Assembly: GCA_002690445.1 (NCBI GenBank)
Contig: NZER01000361.1
Coordinates: 1 to 6,776, forward strand
Direction of reading: 5' to 3'
Length of the DNA: 6,776 nt
Source: Candidatus Pacearchaeota archaeon
GTDB taxonomy: Archaea > Nanoarchaeota > Nanoarchaeia > Pacearchaeales > GW2011-AR1
In this document: positions 4,485 through 6,776 of the stretch, in pieces
How positions within the stretch are numbered: position 1 is the first letter of the stretch
Layout of the letters: each line of letters opens with the position of its first letter
Made by a program: the position numbers and the translations under genes
Notes under the pieces: model-generated
Databases searched by the model: none
Told to the model about the DNA's origin: nothing
Seen by the model: only the letters and a program-made list of their open reading frames with translations

Positions 4485-6254
4485 CTTATTTGCCCTCTTT
4501 CTACGTTTTCGTTTCTTAGGCTTGCGAACTGTAGCCATTAAATTTTTCGACATATGATAATTTTGTTCTTTCTTAAAGTGCTTTGACCAGCCCGAATCCT
4601 CAAACACCTCATCGCTGATGTACTCATCAACACATACAGCACCGGAATGACCTAAATTCGGAGCCACTTTATTGCCAACCTGATCTACAATCATCGCTAA
4701 TTGTAATTTCTTAACCGAAGATTCGGTAATATTTCTTAACTCTTCTTCTGAAAAACCTTTACCAGTTCTTCGCACCTGTGTGGCATTTAATCTTTTTACC
4801 TCCGCATTCAGTTCTTGTGTACTGATTTTTGGCGGATCACCAACAGATTTGATCACATCCTTAGCTAAACGAGTTGCATGATATGCACGAAACTTATGAG
4901 GAGTTAACGGAGTCATAGTCGGCGATATATGTTTTAAATAATCTCTAACCGTACCAGCAGACGTACCAACTATAGAAGTCTTCTCGCCCTTAGGTCCTTT
5001 CTTCTCTAATTCCGTCTTTCGTCTAATAAGCTCTTTAGCTAAAAACGGATCAGTGATAGGAGAGTTATTCATAACTCCATCTTTACCCGGAAATACGAGA
5101 GACACATTCCCCTTAGCATCTTGTTGGACATGTTTAGGCAAACAGTCTGTAATACCGTACGTTGCTAACGGTATCCTTTTATAGGGAGTTATATCTCTAT
5201 GCTTACCTTTATTAGCCCCGCTAGTGTATTTGGTATAGATTCTATTATTAGTGACCTTTAAAAATTTCTTACTCTTCTTATAATCATCTATTACCTTTTG
5301 TCTTTTTGGTCTATCTATACGAAGAGGACGACCCTCCCTACCATCAGTTGTAATAACACTATCACCACCAGAACTACCGATACGTTTGAAAGTATGATCT
5401 ATGAGAGCTATAGCAAAAGCAGACTCTTGAACAGAAGTAGCTCTCATAGGACCCATATTTACAGGATTCTCTAAATGTTGTTTCACCCTTTCCCTGATAT
5501 CCGAAAGATGAACGGCAAGAGAAATAAGTCTTTCAGCCTTTCTACCTTCTTTTGTAACCGCATAAATACGACTCTTAACACTTATAGTCTGTAGTTTATT
5601 TTTACCGCTGCGATCAAAAATAGGACGATTGGCTTTTTCATACTGATATTGATTCTCAGCATCTACAGATGTATTAAATCTGCAGTTCTTCCTAAGAATT
5701 CTTCCATCTTCAGTTTGACTATCACCAACAGGAACAAGTTGTCCGTCCATAGTGGTAGCACTGACTATAGTTCCTTCTTTATTAACCTTTGCAATTGGCT
5801 CAGGATATATTGTCCCTCCAACTTTTCCGTCTCCAAGACCAGCAGCTTTTTGCTGTGCTCTTATCTGAGACTCCTCCTCTGAGGTAACGCGCCTATGAGT
5901 AGCAATAAATGTCTCCCAATCCTCAAAGGTATCTTCTGGATCACTGTCTACAGGAGTACGTTCTGCCCGTACTACATCAGCAAATGGACGAGCTTCCGCT
6001 AATGCCTGTGCTGATTTGTCTTTGGTATGTGAGGCTATATCAGCTTCAGATACACCAGCCTGACGAGCCATAGAAGCATTCCATCGCCAAGCTTTACGAG
6101 GACCCTGCACAGAAGTTACACCCGGAGGTGCGGGATGAGTTCTAACGTAATACCATTCCTCTGCTTTAGATAAAAGGGCAAATCTAGAAAAAAGCTCTCC
6201 CGAACGAAGAGACTCTATTCCTAAAAAATCCTCTATAGAATCAACGATACTCAT
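4482..6254 (-). CDS. type IB DNA topoisomerase (poxvirus/bacterial-like), 590 aa
   Basis: Type IB topoisomerases nick one DNA strand through a 3'-phosphotyrosine, let it swivel and reseal it, relaxing supercoils without ATP. All five residues of the active site are visible by motif and order: Arg291 in FKRIG, Lys391 in FPGKDG, Arg456 in HKFRAYHAT, His536 in LGHSGAV and Tyr545 in DEYIS. His and Tyr are nine residues apart, as in vaccinia topoisomerase (His265, Tyr274). The core therefore spans about residues 270-555. The roughly 270-residue N-terminal part is divergent. About 60 extra residues (about 297-365) separate the catalytic Arg from the TYGITDCLPKHV motif, which in the family normally follows closely. 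The C-terminus is a basic tail (residues 577-590, almost all Lys/Arg), likely for DNA binding. Its ATG overlaps the preceding gene by 14 bases with no clear ribosome site. The TAG stop lies inside a predicted promoter for the next genes. The family call is firm; the biological role (relaxing phage DNA on entry or during replication) is inference. Confidence 0.93.
   Translation of the reverse strand: MSIVDSIEDFLGIESLRSGELFSRFALLSKAEEWYYVRTHPAPPGVTSVQGPRKAWRWNASMARQAGVSEADIASHTKDKSAQALAEARPFADVVRAERTPVDSDPEDTFEDWETFIATHRRVTSEEESQIRAQQKAAGLGDGKVGGTIYPEPIAKVNKEGTIVSATTMDGQLVPVGDSQTEDGRILRKNCRFNTSVDAENQYQYEKANRPIFDRSGKNKLQTISVKSRIYAVTKEGRKAERLISLAVHLSDIRERVKQHLENPVNMGPMRATSVQESAFAIALIDHTFKRIGSSGGDSVITTDGREGRPLRIDRPKRQKVIDDYKKSKKFLKVTNNRIYTKYTSGANKGKHRDITPYKRIPLATYGITDCLPKHVQQDAKGNVSLVFPGKDGVMNNSPITDPFLAKELIRRKTELEKKGPKGEKTSIVGTSAGTVRDYLKHISPTMTPLTPHKFRAYHATRLAKDVIKSVGDPPKISTQELNAEVKRLNATQVRRTGKGFSEEELRNITESSVKKLQLAMIVDQVGNKVAPNLGHSGAVCVDEYISDEVFEDSGWSKHFKKEQNYHMSKNLMATVRKPKKRKRRKRANK
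5187..5390 (-). other. insertion in the topoisomerase core between catalytic Arg and the beta-hairpin carrying catalytic Lys
   Basis: This covers about residues 289-356 of the topoisomerase. After RIGSSGG the chain enters a Lys/Arg-rich stretch (several KK, RPK and YKK clusters) before resuming with TYGITDCLPKHV. In vaccinia topoisomerase the catalytic Arg and Lys are 37 residues apart (130 and 167); here they are 100 apart. The extra segment is polar and basic, so it probably forms an added DNA-contacting loop or small subdomain. No stop or frame change occurs in it. Confidence 0.6.
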
Positions 6255-6471
6255 CTAATTTAAATCTACGCTCATGCCAGACATCAAATATATTATCTAA
6301 TAATTGAGAGATTTGTTCATCTCGACGATCTTCTAAAAGGTGTTGCTTTTGATACCAGAGTAACGCATCAGCAACTAACTTACGACCTTCAGCGGAAAAT
6401 AAAAACTCTGAGGCACGTATGGCATTAATTTTATTAATGCTTTCTAACGCGGAATCTCTAACTACGCCCAT
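6241..6471 (-). CDS. small helical protein, 76 aa, function unknown
   Basis: This 76-residue protein begins MGVVRDSALESINKI and is rich in Leu, Glu, Arg and Lys with no Pro or long loops, so it is probably a bundle of alpha helices; the charged segment QKQHLLEDRRDEQ is typical of an amphipathic helix. A longer reading from an ATG at 6519 (92 residues) would overlap the upstream gene by 62 bases. The ATG at 6471 overlaps by only 14, which matches the 14-base overlap at its other end with the topoisomerase, so I prefer it. No strong ribosome site is present, suggesting translation coupled to the upstream gene. I do not recognise a family. Tight linkage to the topoisomerase suggests co-expression, and partnership is possible but unshown. 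Confidence 0.6.
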   Translation of the reverse strand: MGVVRDSALESINKINAIRASEFLFSAEGRKLVADALLWYQKQHLLEDRRDEQISQLLDNIFDVWHERRFKLDEYR

Positions 6472-6640
6472 TGTAATTCTTAAAAAAGTGTTTCCATGTA
6501 AGAGGTTTCTCAGCGCCATAGGGAAGTGAGTCTAGTTCTTCTTTAGTATCCTTTAGATATTGAATCCTAAAAACTGCTAAACCCGCAAGAGAAGCAGCAA
6601 CAACACTACCAATCAATGTAGCTACAATAGGACGTTTCAT
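6458..6640 (-). CDS. small single-pass membrane protein, 60 aa, function unknown
   Basis: This 60-residue protein starts MKRPIVATLIG and has one hydrophobic stretch at about residues 4-24 (Ile/Val/Ala/Leu/Gly-rich), flanked by Lys/Arg at the N-terminus and by a charged Lys/Asp/Glu segment after it. The C-terminal half is polar and ends with Trp/Phe/Lys-rich residues. The topology suggests an N-terminal membrane anchor with a short soluble tail. I chose the ATG at 6640 over the ATG six codons upstream (6658) because AGAGGGG sits six bases before it, and the upstream ATG would merely overlap the preceding stop. The gene overlaps the next start by 14 bases. Size and position among phage-type genes would fit a holin/spanin-like or virion membrane protein, but no motif proves either. 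Confidence 0.6.
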   Translation of the reverse strand: MKRPIVATLIGSVVAASLAGLAVFRIQYLKDTKEELDSLPYGAEKPLTWKHFFKNYNGRS

Positions 6641-6646
6641 AGGTAA

Positions 6647-6653
6647 CCCCTCT
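6647..6653 (-). promoter_or_regulatory. strong Shine-Dalgarno AGAGGGG deciding the start of the membrane protein
   Basis: On the minus strand AGAGGGG is followed by a six-base spacer and ATG at 6640-6638. This is near-ideal bacterial spacing. It selects the 60-residue form over the 66-residue reading that begins at 6658. Confidence 0.6.
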
Positions 6654-6657
6654 TTCA

Positions 6658-6776
6658 TTACTGACCATATCCTCCGTACGTTCTTTTCTCTCCCGACGGT
6701 AATAACCCTGATGCATTTAACTGCTGAAGGACTTCATTAAATCCGCCGTGGTCCGACATAATAGTACGCATCTCAT
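6658..6776 (-). CDS. C-terminal 38 residues of an unidentified upstream gene (partial)
   Basis: The minus strand is open in this frame from the window edge to a TAA at 6660-6658, giving 38 residues that end in a Gly/Tyr-rich tail (TYGGYGQ). The other two minus frames close early, so this is the only reading that carries a gene into the block. Its stop shares one base with an ATG at 6658 and lies 17 bases before the better start of the next gene, as expected for co-translated operon members. An internal ATG at 6771 could make it a complete 37-residue peptide, but no convincing ribosome site is visible before it, so a truncated longer gene is more likely. I do not recognise the family. Confidence 0.5.
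   Translation of the reverse strand, partial: EMRTIMSDHGGFNEVLQQLNASGLLPSGEKRTYGGYGQ

Noticed and set aside
5649..5882. Plus-strand open frame of 77 codons
   Set aside because: It is antisense to the topoisomerase, whose motif-bearing frame is certain.
4482..6254. Tyrosine recombinase or integrase instead of topoisomerase
   Set aside because: The FPGKDG lysine motif, HKFRAYHAT and the LGH-N8-Y spacing match the topoisomerase IB core, and no attachment-site pattern is visible nearby.
6472..6519. Longer 92-residue start for the protein at 6241-6471
   Set aside because: It would overlap the membrane protein by 62 bases, whereas the internal ATG gives a 14-base overlap typical of this block.

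Overview
The window reads as a gene-dense, AT-rich stretch of a tailed phage, prophage or related bacterial mobile element. Every gene I can support lies on the minus strand, and all are packed as one block. Neighbours touch or overlap by 1 to 14 bases, except for a 43-base gap in which I see a promoter-like site. Bacterial-type start signals (GAGG, AGAGGGG and GGAGGT before starts, and a GTG start in a GTGA overlap) point to bacterial-style translation. The host cannot be named from the sequence.

In transcription order (high to low coordinates) the layout is: the last 38 codons of an unidentified gene (6776-6658); a 60-residue single-pass membrane protein (6640-6458); a 76-residue helical protein of unknown function (6471-6241); a 590-residue type IB DNA topoisomerase with all five catalytic residues (6254-4482); a short gap with a TAGACA/TATACT promoter whose spacer holds a perfect inverted repeat (about 4455-4484); a 60-residue acidic protein (4438-4256); and one uninterrupted giant reading frame from a GTG at 4259 to the window edge, at least 1419 codons with no stop.

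The giant protein is the centre of interest. It looks like a phage 'polyvalent' protein, meaning several effector-type domains strung on one chain. I read, in order: a short terminal module (helix plus PEY/TWDY motif), an unrecognised alpha/beta region, two ADP-ribosyltransferase-like regions, a second copy of the helix, a zinc metallopeptidase domain resembling the anthrax lethal factor catalytic domain (HESAH, then a Tyr and Glu at the lethal-factor spacing), and then a third helix followed by a second PEY/TWDY motif just before the window ends. The repeated modules divide the chain into units of roughly 600-730 residues.

Inside the giant gene, at 3349-3128, a second frame on the same strand encodes a plausible 73-residue protein with a perfect GGAGGT ribosome site. 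The giant frame has abnormal wobble bases exactly there, so this is a candidate overprinted gene or a frameshift region.

A working inference is that the block encodes virion-associated or early-delivered proteins: a topoisomerase for relaxing injected DNA, and a multi-enzyme polypeptide that modifies or cleaves host proteins. The topoisomerase N-terminus carries a short motif that may resemble the one in the giant protein. No integrase, tRNA, CRISPR array, insertion sequence or plus-strand gene was found.
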